A stretch of 64,000 nt of DNA from Bradyrhizobium jicamae. GTDB lineage: Bacteria; Pseudomonadota; Alphaproteobacteria; Rhizobiales; Xanthobacteraceae. Under the pieces are notes generated by a model. The model was not told where the DNA came from. It did not search any database and saw only the letters and a program-made list of their open reading frames with translations. The translations under genes were made by a program, and so were the position numbers. The stretch is from positions 1 to 64,000 of the forward strand of contig NZ_LLXZ01000003.1 in the NCBI RefSeq assembly GCF_001440395.1, in the 5' to 3' direction. The stretch's first letter is position 1, and every line of letters starts with the position of its first letter. Shown one piece after another: positions 18,219-28,900 of the stretch.

Positions 18219-19412
18219 TCATCGCATGGTCGCAAGCTGTACTGCGAGCGCGCACGCCCGGTCGTACTCGTCGCGATTGATCCATTCGTCGATCGTGTGC
18301 GGCTCGTTCTGCCCCGCGCCGAAGGTCACGGTCGGAACACCGTGGCGGACCATCCAGTTCGCGTCCAGCCCGCCACTCGCGGCGCGGATGCTCGGCGTAT
18401 TGCCCATGGCGGAGACGGCCGCGACCGCGCGTTTGACGACCGGCAGGCTTTCCTTCATGCGGAACGGATAATAGTCGGTCTCGGCCTTGAACTTCACGCG
18501 GCCTGATTTGCCCTGGCTGTTCTTGACGCGCTTCGCGGCCTTCTCGAACGCCGCTTTGTAGGCTTTGGTGATCTCCTTGAAAAACTTCGCATCGTGGCTG
18601 CGGCTTTCCCCGCGTACGTGCACATAGTCGGTGACGACATTGGTGGCGTCTCCGGCTGGCCGCCCGTCGCCCCCGGTGACGGGACCGACATTGCTCGTGC
18701 CCTGCCGTTTGCCCTTCACCACCTTGCCGAACCAGCCGCCGGCCTTCAAATCGGCGAGGGCAAGCGCAAGGACCATGGTCGAACTGATCCCGCGCTCGGG
18801 CGCGACGCCGGCATGCGAGGCGCGGCCGAAAATCTCGACGTGCCAGCGATCCGCGCCGACGGCGCCGATGGTGACATTGGAGGCAGAGCCGCCGTCATAG
18901 TTGAAGGCCATGATCGGCGAGCCGAGGTCTTGCGTCTTGACGTGGCGCGCACCCCATAGCCCGCTCTCCTCGCGCACGCAGAACAGCAGCGTGATCGGCG
19001 GATGATCGAGCTTCTGCTTCGCCAGTTCGGCTGCCAGCGTAACGAGAACGCCGCAGCCGCAGCGGTTGTCGCCGCCAAGCGCGGTCTTCGCCTCGTTGAC
19101 GATCTTGCGCCCCTTCAGCTTCGGCTTCGCCCCGGCGCAGAGCGGCACGGTGTCCATGTGGGTCATGAACATGATCCGCGGCTGGTTGTGCATCGCGCCG
19201 CGGCCGGGCAGGTCGACGATGAGGTTGCCGGTCTCCGTCGGCACGGGAATGCGTGTGTTGGCGTCGTCGAGACGGATCGCGTCCGCCGGCACGCCGCTTT
19301 CCTGCAGTGCTGCGGCCAGCTCGCGCCCGATCGCTGCCTCCTTTCCGGTAACGCCCTCGACAGCGAGGAAGCGCATGAGGCGGTCGGTGGCGGCTTGAGT
19401 GTCGATAGACAT
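18219..19412 (-). CDS. M20 family metallopeptidase (peptidase T-like)
   Basis: A 397-residue dinuclear zinc exopeptidase. Metal ligands are visible in order: His-x-Asp in FMTHMDTVPL, bridging Asp in GGDNRCGCG, the Glu-Glu pair in CVREESGLWGA, Asp in FNYDGG and a late His in NEPHTIDEWI. The dimerisation domain lies in the middle (HVEIFGRASHAGVAPERG). No signal peptide, so cytoplasmic. The start ATG 19412 has an AAGGGA ribosome site; a longer frame to 19475 exists but lacks one. It is a single gene convergent with the LysR gene. Expected role: removing N-terminal residues from small peptides. Confidence 0.85.
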   Translation of the reverse strand: MSIDTQAATDRLMRFLAVEGVTGKEAAIGRELAAALQESGVPADAIRLDDANTRIPVPTETGNLIVDLPGRGAMHNQPRIMFMTHMDTVPLCAGAKPKLKGRKIVNEAKTALGGDNRCGCGVLVTLAAELAKQKLDHPPITLLFCVREESGLWGARHVKTQDLGSPIMAFNYDGGSASNVTIGAVGADRWHVEIFGRASHAGVAPERGISSTMVLALALADLKAGGWFGKVVKGKRQGTSNVGPVTGGDGRPAGDATNVVTDYVHVRGESRSHDAKFFKEITKAYKAAFEKAAKRVKNSQGKSGRVKFKAETDYYPFRMKESLPVVKRAVAAVSAMGNTPSIRAASGGLDANWMVRHGVPTVTFGAGQNEPHTIDEWINRDEYDRACALAVQLATMR

Positions 19413-19775
19413 GCCTGATCCCTTCGATGAACGGTCCTGTGAGCGTCTTTCGCGGCACTTGGTTCGCAAGGCCACTCAGACACTTCGCTGGGCCTAATTT
19501 AGAGCGGAGCAGGCAGGAATTCGTCAAGACATCAAAGGGACCGGTTGTGCAACTTGCCGCCTCCGGGCAACCCGACGTTGCATCAGCGATTGGCCTCGGG
19601 CGCGTGACCGGTCGTCCCATTGGCGGAATGGGTTGTCCGTGGCTTCATTCCCGGCGAGCCTTAAACCGTTACGCTTCTTGATCAACTCGGCGTAACGGCG
19701 ATCGGCCGATCTCTCCGGAACCTTTGGTTCCATCGGGCGTTCTCGTTTCGCAGAAATCGGCGGCGCGAGGGTGCG
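19413..19775. other. Intergenic stretch, divergent promoters
   Basis: About 360 bp between the divergent M20 peptidase and LTXXQ genes. No coding pattern or clear repeat was seen. It should hold promoters for both genes. Confidence 0.4.
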
Positions 19776-21005
19776 ATGTCGAAACTCCCTGTTGTATTTG
19801 TCATTTTCGGAGTGTCCTGCCTGCTTATGGCCACTGGGCCGTCGAGTACCGCCGAGGCGAGAGGCCTGCAGCTTCGGGTTGGCGGCGGTCCCATCGGCAT
19901 TGTGAGATCCATTGCGATGCTGCCTTTCCGAGGCCTGCATGGCCGGCGCGGCGAGCGCGTCAGAACGGCAAACCTCCGTGACGAGGCGGCCGGCGCGTCG
20001 TCGCGCGCCAATGTCACCCGCGGCGCCGATTGGGTCACGAAGCCGGTGGCACGGATGCAGGTCGGAGCCGCTGCCGCGCTAGCGGGCTGGCACGGTCGCC
20101 GCGGCGCGAGCGGATGGTGGCAGCATGCTGATGGCGGATATGGGTGGGTGGGACCGTTGTTCTGGCCGTTCGCCTACTACGACATCTATGACTACACGCT
20201 CTGGGGTGACGGCATGGGCTTCTGGGGCTATGGCTATCGCGACATCTACGCCGCGATATTCACGCCTTATGGCTACGAGGATCTCACCCGCTACACGGAG
20301 CCTCCCCGAGGTCGGCGGCATGGCAGGCTTCCTTCGCTCGCACAAATCTGTGGCGATGATGCAAGCGAATTTGCTGGCCTCCCGATCAAACAGATCAGCC
20401 AGGCGATCCTGCTGAGCGAGGAGCAGCGCACGGCGCTCGACAATCTCGCCGACGCGTCAGTCAAGTCCGCCCAGATCATCCGCGAGGCCTGCCCGGCCAA
20501 GGCCGCGTTAACGTCGTCTGGCAGAATAGCCGCGATGCAACAGCGCCTGGGGGCGATGAAATCCGCGATCGCCTATGTTGCGGCGCCATTCGAGACATTC
20601 TACGAGTTGTTGGACGGCGACCAGAAGGGGAAGCTCGCCGAGTTGTCCGGTCAGCGCGCACCATTTGCGCCCAAGGTTCCGGCCACGCAGAGCTGTACGC
20701 CGCCCGAGGTGCTGCCATGGCCCGCCGGCGAGATCGAGGCGAGGCTGCGCCTGAACGACTCGCAGCGTCAGGGGCTGGACGCGCTTCAGCGGATGAGCGC
20801 GCTCGCCAGGAACACGCTGAATTTCAATTGCCAGCCGGACGAGAACCTCGATCCGCCCGACCGGCTTGCAACGGCTGATGCAAGGCTCGACGCCATGCTG
20901 GACGCGATCAAGCTGCTGCGGCCGGCCCTGGATGATTTCCTTGCAACGCTGAGTGACGAGCAGAAAGTTCAATTCGAGACCATCGGAGCAAAGCGCACGA
21001 GCTGA
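19776..21005 (+). CDS. Exported LTXXQ-motif (Spy/CpxP-like) protein
   Basis: A 409-residue protein. It has an N-terminal signal peptide (hydrophobic VVFVIFGVSCLLMATG), then a low-complexity Gly/Trp/Tyr-rich stretch at ~115-165 (WWQHADGGYGWVGPLFWPFA). Two helical LTXXQ-type repeats follow: LSEEQRTALDNLADAS around 210-225 and LNDSQRQGLDALQRM around 325-340, each followed by a conserved Cys-containing helix. LTXXQ proteins are periplasmic and related to the Spy/CpxP envelope-stress chaperones. The two-repeat, aromatic-rich form is common in Bradyrhizobium. Its partner is unknown and it appears to be a single gene. Confidence 0.75.
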   Translation: MSKLPVVFVIFGVSCLLMATGPSSTAEARGLQLRVGGGPIGIVRSIAMLPFRGLHGRRGERVRTANLRDEAAGASSRANVTRGADWVTKPVARMQVGAAAALAGWHGRRGASGWWQHADGGYGWVGPLFWPFAYYDIYDYTLWGDGMGFWGYGYRDIYAAIFTPYGYEDLTRYTEPPRGRRHGRLPSLAQICGDDASEFAGLPIKQISQAILLSEEQRTALDNLADASVKSAQIIREACPAKAALTSSGRIAAMQQRLGAMKSAIAYVAAPFETFYELLDGDQKGKLAELSGQRAPFAPKVPATQSCTPPEVLPWPAGEIEARLRLNDSQRQGLDALQRMSALARNTLNFNCQPDENLDPPDRLATADARLDAMLDAIKLLRPALDDFLATLSDEQKVQFETIGAKRTS

Positions 21006-21143
21006 TGGATCAGCCGGTCGGGGGGCGGAGGTCCGACTCCAACTCCATGCTACGGCCCACAGGCAGCGGACAAGGTTCGATCCCGGTTGCTTTTCCTCCG
21101 CCAGCAAAAATTTGGGGCGCTCACCTTAAAGCAGAGCGAGGCG

Positions 21144-21629
21144 TTATTGCCGTCCTCTTTCGCCGAGGGTCAGATGGGTCACCGTCGCCGCGAGATTGAC
21201 CCCGATTGCGCGCTCGGTGGAAAGCGGCTGCAGGACGACGCTTCGACGGGATCCGCCGATCAGGACGTTGGCGCCGAAGCCTGGACCCAGCGCAACATTG
21301 CCGCTGGCTCCCACATAGCTCCCGCGCATGGTGCCGGGACCGATCCGCGAGTTCTTGGCAAAGACGGCCCAGGATAGAACGCCACTTCCGGTGACGCCGA
21401 GATCAAGGCCGACACGCCTTATCCGTCCGGCGTAGATGTAGCGGTCCGACGAACCTCGCCGGTAGAATACGCAACGCAGCGATTGCGTCGATCCAACGAG
21501 GAATCCGATCCGCGGGCTGCTGGAACACAGCAGCCGGCCGGCCCTGAACATCTCGCCTTGCGCAGGCGTAGCGACGACGGAAATCAAGGCGGATACGCAC
21601 AGCGCGCAAAGCAACCGTATCGTCTGCAT
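21144..21629 (-). CDS. DUF992 domain protein, exported
   Basis: A 161-residue protein. A signal peptide (RLLCALCVSALISVVATPAQG) precedes a DUF992 domain recognisable by GRLLCSSSPRIGFLVGSTQSLRC, a GxxGVLSWAVFA segment and a glycine-rich end. Function is unknown; it is common in Rhizobiales. ATG 21629 has GAGG upstream and starts 1 bp after the stop of the gene at 21631-22218, so the two are cotranscribed. A longer frame up to 21686 overlaps that gene and lacks a signal peptide at its N-terminus. Confidence 0.75.
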   Translation of the reverse strand: MQTIRLLCALCVSALISVVATPAQGEMFRAGRLLCSSSPRIGFLVGSTQSLRCVFYRRGSSDRYIYAGRIRRVGLDLGVTGSGVLSWAVFAKNSRIGPGTMRGSYVGASGNVALGPGFGANVLIGGSRRSVVLQPLSTERAIGVNLAATVTHLTLGERGRQ

Positions 21630-21630
21630 C

Positions 21631-22218
21631 TCAGGCCTCGACTTGATGTTTGCTGTTGTCAGATGCGGCCACGCGGCCATAGCCAAGCCAGAAGGTCATG
21701 CCGATCCCGACCACGAACACGGCCGCAAGAAGGAAGAAGACCATCGACTGCTTCAGCCAGGAGAGCGCCGGGACAGCAGCACCCATGGCAATGCCGAGGA
21801 AGCAGATCTGCGGCGACAACAGGCTGAGGCCGGCGAGGAAGGTGCCGAGCGCCAGCAGGGTAAGGAGCACCAGGCTGGTGGCCGGCGTGGGAAGCAGTTG
21901 TTGAACGCCGGAAACAAGCATCATGTTCATCGTGACCAGGACGGCTACCCAATGAAGCGCCTGCGTCCACATCAGCCGAAACTGAGCCTGCTTGCTGTCG
22001 AGCTCGGGCCATTTGGTGACGACGCAGACCACGGCGATGGCAAGTGCCAGGAACTCCCAATAGCCGACAAGCGGCTGATGCGAGATATTGGTATAGGCGA
22101 CGCCCGCGATGGCGAGCACGAGTGCGATGACGAAGGGTACCCGCTGCCAGGGGAAATTGACTCTTCCAGAGTCGGCGGGAGGCGCGCTCTCGCTCTGCTG
22201 CGTGTCAGTCTCGCTCAT
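21631..22218 (-). CDS. Integral membrane protein of unknown function
   Basis: A 195-residue protein with about five hydrophobic helices (for example FVIALVLAIAGVAYTNI, FLALAIAVVCVV, WVAVLVTMNMMLVSG, LVLLTLLALGTFLAGLSLL and FFLLAAVFVVGIGMTFWLGYG). A short, acidic, proline-containing N-terminus and a polar C-terminus point to the cytosol or periplasm. I do not recognise a family beyond rhizobial hypothetical membrane proteins. It is immediately followed by the DUF992 gene, so the two products may act together in the envelope. Confidence 0.65.
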   Translation of the reverse strand: MSETDTQQSESAPPADSGRVNFPWQRVPFVIALVLAIAGVAYTNISHQPLVGYWEFLALAIAVVCVVTKWPELDSKQAQFRLMWTQALHWVAVLVTMNMMLVSGVQQLLPTPATSLVLLTLLALGTFLAGLSLLSPQICFLGIAMGAAVPALSWLKQSMVFFLLAAVFVVGIGMTFWLGYGRVAASDNSKHQVEA

Positions 22219-22327
22219 AGGCCATCCACCCGTCGGCTTCGTTCCAGCGCTGCTTTCGGATCAATCATCGATCGCTCAAGTCACTTGAACGGGTTGGGCT
22301 CGTCGCACCGAGCAATCGGCAAGCGGC

Positions 22328-22573
22328 TCAATTAGCCGACGGCCGTGCTGTAGGCGCCTGGGTGCGAACCCGCCTGCTGCCGAAATGTGGATGCTGTCCG
22401 CCGCGGTGACGCCAATACCGATGCTTCTGCGGGGTCACATTTTTATTCACCTTTGCGCTCTTTGGCGCCGCGGCACCTTGGTCAGTCGATTGGGCCAGGG
22501 ACAGGCTTGACGGCGCCGCAATGGCGGTAGCCACGCCGACGATCAAAGCGCCGAAAACGAGTCGGATATTCAT
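22328..22573 (-). CDS. Small exported basic protein
   Basis: An 81-residue hypothetical protein. A good GGAGG ribosome site precedes ATG 22573. A signal peptide (IRLVFGALIVGVATAIAAPSS) is followed by a short mature part rich in His, Arg and Lys (KHRYWRHRGGQHPHFGSRR). Small His-rich exported proteins of this sort are common in Bradyrhizobium, and their role is unknown. An in-frame extension to 22615 is possible but has no ribosome site. Confidence 0.6.
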   Translation of the reverse strand: MNIRLVFGALIVGVATAIAAPSSLSLAQSTDQGAAAPKSAKVNKNVTPQKHRYWRHRGGQHPHFGSRRVRTQAPTARPSAN

Positions 22574-22627
22574 GCTCGCCTCCATTTCGGTTGGTCGCGG
22601 AACCGGCCATGGCATGCGTACGCAGGC

Positions 22628-23155
22628 TCATGCGCCTCGTGTATCGCGTATGGCCTGAGCGACTTTCGTTGCCTGCGACACGCGACCGATCCTCGCGCCC
22701 GTGACGATCTTGCGTCGACGCGTGCTCGAGCGCGGTGCCATGCCTTCATGGGAAGTCAATCCGGCAGAGGGATAGGAAATGAAGTTCGCGGCTCGATGCA
22801 GCGCCAGCGCCTTTCGAGCCGCTTCGACATGGGCGGTCCGCGCTGTCAGGTTGTGAAGGCGCCTGAGCTCCCTGTTGAGCCGCTTCAGGGCTGCGGCAAA
22901 GACCTGCTTGCGCTGTGACGGACGCTCGGCGGTTCCGGGGAAGTTCGTTCCGCGAGCCGCGCCTTTGCCGCGCATCTCTCGCCGCTTTTGCCGGCCGAGG
23001 GTGCGCTCCTTGTCGTGCATCTTGCGCAGGCGGGATCGCAGATCCGCAAGGTCAGTCGGCTCGACATCGTAGATGGCGGGATGATGCGTGAGGCGGATCG
23101 CCTCGTATTCCTCGTGATTGAGGAGGCTGCGTTCGAGCTTGCATGGGACTGACAT
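22628..23155 (-). CDS. Basic hypothetical protein
   Basis: A 175-residue soluble protein rich in Arg and Lys (about a quarter of residues), with no signal peptide. The sequence contains helical charged stretches such as LRSRLRKMHDKERTLGRQKRR and LKRLNRELRRLHNL. It could bind nucleic acid, but no known domain is recognised. The codon pattern looks coding and the ATG follows a GGAGAAG site. It lies upstream of the small exported protein on the same strand, gap 54 bp. Confidence 0.5.
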   Translation of the reverse strand: MSVPCKLERSLLNHEEYEAIRLTHHPAIYDVEPTDLADLRSRLRKMHDKERTLGRQKRREMRGKGAARGTNFPGTAERPSQRKQVFAAALKRLNRELRRLHNLTARTAHVEAARKALALHRAANFISYPSAGLTSHEGMAPRSSTRRRKIVTGARIGRVSQATKVAQAIRDTRGA

Positions 23156-23603
23156 TCTGCTTCTCCATTGAATCTGTCGAAGCTCGCGTGAGACTCATCC
23201 CGGTGTGGCGCCGCGTGCAAATGACATGTCATGCTCCCATGCTGTGCCGCACGATCGGGCATCTGGTACTCGGGCCGGCACTTCAGTAGCGGGCACGGGG
23301 ACGGCGGAGAAAAGGTTTTGGCCGTCCGAGATACAGGCTCAATGCCGACGGCCGAGCGCCAAGCTTCCGATGGTACCTGCTTCATGGAAAGGTTACCGCT
23401 CCAAGCCGGCATTGGCAACCTAGGGTTTTTGATGCAATTGAATCGAACGTCGGAATAGTGCAGCGCGCTTCGCGAGCCAACCCGGCGTCAGCCAGGGCTC
23501 TGCCGCCGATTTTGCTACTTTCAACGGACGGCAGTTACACGGGAACAATGCGCTGCCACAAATTCGGTGCTATTGATTCGCGTCCCTCTGCGTCGTCCAC
23601 GGA
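23156..23603. other. Intergenic stretch
   Basis: About 450 bp between the divergent basic protein and the MHYT kinase. Short frames on both strands show no family features. It probably holds the kinase promoter. Nothing else was seen. Confidence 0.35.
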
Positions 23604-25904
23604 ATGCACCACCATCCAGGCTCCCACGATCCCGTTCTTGTCGCGCTGTCGGTCCTGATCGCCGCGCTTTCCTCCTACACGGCGCTGGATCTCGCGACTC
23701 GCATGCGGGCTGCTTCCGGCTTTGCCAGCCTGGCTTGGCTCGGGGCTGCGGCAGTCGCCATGGGCGGCGGCATCTGGTCCATGCATTTCGTCGCCATGCT
23801 GGCGTTCAGCCTGCCGGGCGTGAATATTTCCTACGATCCGCTCCTCACGCTGCTCTCGCTTGCCCTTCCCATTCTGGTCGCGGCCGCCGCTTTCGTCGTC
23901 GTAAGCCAGCGGTCGAACGCGCTCGTCGTGTCCGGTATCGGAATGGGGCTCGCCATCTCCGGCATGCACTACACCGGCATGACCGCGATGCGGATGGCGG
24001 CTTCCATCCACTACGATCCGCTGTGGGTGGTGCTTTCCATCGCTATCGGGATCGGGGCGTCCATCGTCGCGCTGTGGCTTGCCTTTCGCACGACGAGTGT
24101 GCTCGAGCGCATCGCGGCGGGCGTGGTCATGGGTCTGGCGATCTCCGGGATGCACTACGCCGCCATGCAGGGCTCCTCCTTCATTCCGATGGATGGCGTC
24201 CTTGGCCGTGCGGCATCCGGCACGGTTGGACAGGCGCCGCTCGCGTTCCTGATCGCCGGGACCACCATTGTGGTTCTCGTGATCGGGCTAGCCGTGGCCG
24301 TGCACGATCGCTCCTCGGCAGAACGCGCCGGTCGCGAAGCCGAGGCGCTCAGGCGAAGCGAGGAGAAGTTCCGCCTGCTCGTGGAAGGGGTGGCCGACCA
24401 CGCCATCTTCATGCTCGACCCCGAGGGGAGGGTGGCGAACTGGAATCTCGGCGCTATCAGGCTGATCGGCTACGGCGAGGAGATCGTCGGGACGCACTAC
24501 GCCATCCTCCACACCGACGAGGACCGCGACGCCGGCATTCCGGAGGCGGTGCTTCTGGATGCCAGGCGGGAAGGCAAGTCGGCAGGCGAAGGCTGGCGCG
24601 TGCGCAAGGACGGCAGCCGCTTCTGGGCCGAGGCGACGATCCGCGTGGTGCGCAACGAGCGGGGCGAGGCCATCGGCTTTGCCAACATCGTGCGGGACGT
24701 GACGGAACGCCGCCGGGCCCAGGAAGCGCTGGAGCGCACCCGCGACGCGCTGGCGGTCTCGCAGAAGATGGAGACTGTCGGGCAGCTGACCGGCGGCGTC
24801 GCCCACGATTTCAACAACATACTCGCGGTGATCACGGGCAGCCTCGAACTCGCGAAGAAGCGCCTCCAGACCGAAGATCCGAGGATTCACCGGCTGCTCG
24901 ACAACGCGATCCATGGTGCGCTCCGGGGCGCCTCGCTGACCCAGCGCATGCTTGCCTTCGCGCGCAAGCAGGACCTCAAGCCCGTCGTCGTGGATGTGCC
25001 GGAACTGGTCCGCGGAATGTCCGCGCTGCTGAAGTTCAATCCAGCGATCCGGGTCGAGACCCGCTTTCCGATCGAGCTCGCCAAGGTGAAGGTCGATGCC
25101 AACCAGCTCGAACTCGCGATCCTCAACCTCGCCGTCAATGCGCGCGATGCGATGACGGCAAGTGGCGGGACCATCAGCATCGCTGCGCGCGAAGAGCAGG
25201 CCACAAATGGCCTGGCCGAGGGACGATACGTGGCGCTCTCGGTGAGCGACACCGGAGCGGGCATGGACGAGGAGACGCTGAAGCACGCGCAGGAGCCGTT
25301 CTTTACGACCAAGGGGGTGGGCAAGGGAACCGGCCTCGGCCTCTCGATGGTGAAGGGGCTGGCCGAACAGTCCGGGGGCGCGCTGATGCTGAAGAGCCGC
25401 GTCGGCGAAGGGACCACGGCCGAGATCTGGCTGCCCGCCTCGCAGGACGAAAAGCTGCCGGAGCCCCATGCGGCGGAGCCGTCACGCTCCGCGCCCCGCA
25501 GCCATCGACCCGTCTCCGTGCTGGTCGTCGACGATGACCTTCTGGTCCTCGACAGTATCGCTGCGATGCTCGACGATCTCGGCCACGCCGTGATCGAGGC
25601 ACGCTCCGGCGAAGAGGCGGTCCAGCTTTTGCGCCGAACGCCGAAGATTGACATCGTGGTGACCGATTACGCCATGCCGGGGATGAACGGGCTGCAGCTT
25701 GCCGAGACGGTGGCCGCCGAGCATCCCGGTACGCCCGTGGTGCTCTGCACCGGATATGCCGAGCTGCCGGGCTCCGCGCAGCCGCTTTTGCCACGCATTT
25801 CGAAGCCGTTCGACCAGGCGGGGCTGGTGGCCGTCATGGAGGAAGTGATGCGCGCACGGGCAGATGCGCGCTCGGTTTTGCCCCTGCGCCCGAAGCGCGC
25901 CTGA
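23604..25904 (+). CDS. MHYT-PAS hybrid sensor histidine kinase/response regulator
   Basis: A 766-residue membrane sensor. The N-terminal MHYT domain (~10-225) has seven hydrophobic helices and the repeated motifs SMHFVAML, GMHYTGMTAM and GMHYAAMQGS, which are proposed to bind a metal and sense a diatomic gas. Then come a PAS domain (~250-370), a kinase phosphoacceptor helix with His at ~401 (GGVAHDFNNILAV), an ATPase domain (NLAVNARDAM; DTGAGM; GTGLGLSMVKG) and a C-terminal receiver (~640-755) with phosphoacceptor Asp near 687 in VTDYAMPGMNG. It should therefore pass phosphate internally. No partner gene is adjacent; it is convergent with the RND pump gene 6 bp away. Confidence 0.88.
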   Translation: MHHHPGSHDPVLVALSVLIAALSSYTALDLATRMRAASGFASLAWLGAAAVAMGGGIWSMHFVAMLAFSLPGVNISYDPLLTLLSLALPILVAAAAFVVVSQRSNALVVSGIGMGLAISGMHYTGMTAMRMAASIHYDPLWVVLSIAIGIGASIVALWLAFRTTSVLERIAAGVVMGLAISGMHYAAMQGSSFIPMDGVLGRAASGTVGQAPLAFLIAGTTIVVLVIGLAVAVHDRSSAERAGREAEALRRSEEKFRLLVEGVADHAIFMLDPEGRVANWNLGAIRLIGYGEEIVGTHYAILHTDEDRDAGIPEAVLLDARREGKSAGEGWRVRKDGSRFWAEATIRVVRNERGEAIGFANIVRDVTERRRAQEALERTRDALAVSQKMETVGQLTGGVAHDFNNILAVITGSLELAKKRLQTEDPRIHRLLDNAIHGALRGASLTQRMLAFARKQDLKPVVVDVPELVRGMSALLKFNPAIRVETRFPIELAKVKVDANQLELAILNLAVNARDAMTASGGTISIAAREEQATNGLAEGRYVALSVSDTGAGMDEETLKHAQEPFFTTKGVGKGTGLGLSMVKGLAEQSGGALMLKSRVGEGTTAEIWLPASQDEKLPEPHAAEPSRSAPRSHRPVSVLVVDDDLLVLDSIAAMLDDLGHAVIEARSGEEAVQLLRRTPKIDIVVTDYAMPGMNGLQLAETVAAEHPGTPVVLCTGYAELPGSAQPLLPRISKPFDQAGLVAVMEEVMRARADARSVLPLRPKRA

Positions 25905-25910
25905 CGCTGG

Positions 25911-28900
25911 TCATTCGGCCGGCATCAGCTCGGTGCCGCCTTCGGTCGCCGGCTTCCGCTTGCCGAACAGCCAGGTCTGCAGCCGGTCGAGATAAATATA
26001 GACCACGGGCGTCGTATAAAGCGTGAGCATCTGCGACACGGCGAGCCCTCCGACGATGGCGTAGCCCAGCGGCTGGCGTATCTCGGAGCCCGCGCCGGTG
26101 CCGAGCATCATCGGAACGCCACCGAGCATTGCCGCCATCGTGGTCATGAGAATGGGCCGGAAGCGCATGATGCAGGCGCGATAGATCGCGTCTTCCGCCG
26201 ACAATCCCTCCTGCTGGCCGACATGCAGGGCAAAATCGACCAGCATGATGCCGTTCTTCTTGACGATGCCGATCAGGAGAATGATGCCGACGATCGCGAT
26301 CACGCTGAGATCGAGATGGACCGCCATCAATAGCAGCAGCGCGCCGAGCCCCGCCGACGGCAGTGTCGAGATGATGGTGATGGGGTGGATCAGGCTCTCA
26401 TACAGGATGCCCAGGATCAGATAGATCACGAACAGCGCGGCCACGATCAGGATCGGCGTGGTCGACAGCGAATCCCCGAACGCCTGCGCATTGCCCTGGA
26501 AGCTCGTCTGCAGCGACAGCGGTTTGCCGAGTTGGTGCTCGATATTCTGGATGGCGCTGGTCGCTTCGCCGATTGCTGTGCCCGGCAACAGGTTGAAGGA
26601 GATCGTCACTGACGGGAACTGGCCCTGGTGGTTGATCACGAGCGGGGCGACCTTGACCACGCTGTCGACCAGCGTCGATAGCGGGACTTCCTGTCCGGTG
26701 GAGGATTTCACGTAGATTCCGGTCAGCGCCTCCGGCGAGTACTGGAATTTGGGATTGACCTCCATGATCACATGATACTGGTTCAGGGCCGTGTACATGG
26801 TCGAGACGATGCGCTGGCCAAAGGCGTCGTCGAGCGTGTTGTCGATGGTGAAGGGCAGGATGCCGTAGCTCGAGGCCACCTCGCGCTTGATGGCGATGTC
26901 GAGCAGGGGACCGGAATTGAGCTGATCGGTCGCGACATCGGTGATCCCAGGGATCTTCTTGATCCTGTCGAGGAACAGCGCCGCCCAGTGGTTCAGCTCG
27001 CCGGGATCGGCGTCGCCCAGCGTGTACTGGTACTGGGTTTTCGAGACGCGGCCACCGATGGTGATGTCCTGCGCGGCCTGCATATAGAGCGTGATGCCCT
27101 GGATATTCGCCAGGTTTTTCCGCAGCCGGGCAAGCACCGTTTCCATATTGTCGCGCTGGTTGTAGGGCTTCAGCGCGATATAGACGCGGCCGTCGTTGAT
27201 AGTGGTGTTGCCGCCGCCGGCGCCGATCGCCGAGCCGACGGATGCCACGGCCGGATCCCGGGTAATGGCGTTGAGCAGCGCCTGCTGGCGCTCGGCCATC
27301 GCAGAATAGGAAATATCCTGCGCGGCCTCGGACAGGCCGATGATCAGCCCGGTGTCCTGCTGCGGAAAGAAGCCCTTGGGAATGACGACGTAGAGATAGC
27401 CGGTCAGGGCGATGGTCGCAAACATCGTCAACAGCGTGATGAAGCGGTGACGAAGCACGATCTTGAGCCCGGCTTCGTAGATTCCAAGCAGGCGATTGAA
27501 GCCGCCTTCAAGGATACGGAACAGTCGGCCATGCGTCCTGTTCTCCGGCTTGAGCAGCCGCGCGCACATCATGGGCGTCAAGGTCAGCGAGATCAGAAGC
27601 GACAGCACCAGCGCCACGCTGACGGTGACGGCGAATTCGCGGAACAGCAGTCCGACATATCCGCCCATCAGGAACAGCGGAATGAACACGGCGATCAGCG
27701 ACAGCGTGATCGACATGATGGTGAAGCCGATCTCGCCGGCGCCCTTCAGCGCGGCCTCGAACGGCGTGGCGCCGCCCTCCATGTGGCGCACGATGTTTTC
27801 GATCACGACCACGGCGTCGTCGACCACGAAGCCCACGGCGATCGACAGCGCCATCAGCGACAGATTGTCGAGGCTGTAGCCGAGCTCGTAGAGGACGGCG
27901 AGGGTACCGACCAGCGACAGCGGGACCGTGACCGCCGGAATGACCGTCGCCCAGAAATTTCTCAGGAAGACGAAGATCACCATCACGACAAGCGCAATCG
28001 TCAGCATCAGCGTGAACTGAACGTCGTGGATGGAGGCGCGAACCGTATCGGTGCGGTCGGAGATGACATTGACCTTTATCGCGGGCGGGATCGATGCCTG
28101 CAGCACCGGCATCTCTGCCTTGATCCGCTCGACGGTGTCGACGACGTTGGCGCCGGGCTGGCGCTGGATCGCCAGGATGACGGCGCGCCGGTTGTTGTAC
28201 CAGCCGGCGATCAGGTCGTTCTCCGGCGCGCTGACCGCGCGGCCGACGTCGCGGATGCGGACCGGCGAGCCGTTGCGGTAGGCGATGACGAGATTGGCGT
28301 AATCCTCCGCCTTCAGGAGCTGGTCGTTGGTGTTGAGCGTAAAGGTCTGGCTCGGGCTGTTCAGCGTGCCCTTCGGCATGTCGACATTGGCCTGGCCGAG
28401 CGCGGTGCGGACGTCCTCGAGATTGATGCCGCGCGCGGCAAGCGCCTGCGGGTCGAGCTGCACGCGCACGGCAGGCTTCTGCTGGCCGCCGATGCCGACC
28501 AGGCCGACGCCCGGTATCTGCGAGATCTTCTGCAGCAGGATGTTTTCCGCATAGGCATCCACCGTGGTCAGCGGCAGGCTGTCCGAGGTCAGGCCGAGCA
28601 CCAGGATCGGCGTATCGGCCGGATTGACCTTGCGGATCGTCGGCGGATAGGGAATGCCGGGCGGCAGAAACGGAGACGCGGCGTTGATCGCCGACAGCGT
28701 ATCGCTGACCGTCCCGTCGATCTGGCGGTTCAGATCGAACTGCAGCGTGATCTGGGTGTAGCCGAGTGCGCTTGCCGACGTCATCTGGGTGAGGCCCGGA
28801 ATCTGCCCGAACTGAAGTTCGAGCGGCGTCGCCACCGACGCCGCCATGGTCTGCGGATCGGCGCCCGGCAGCTGCGCCGTGACCTGAAGCGTCGGATAGT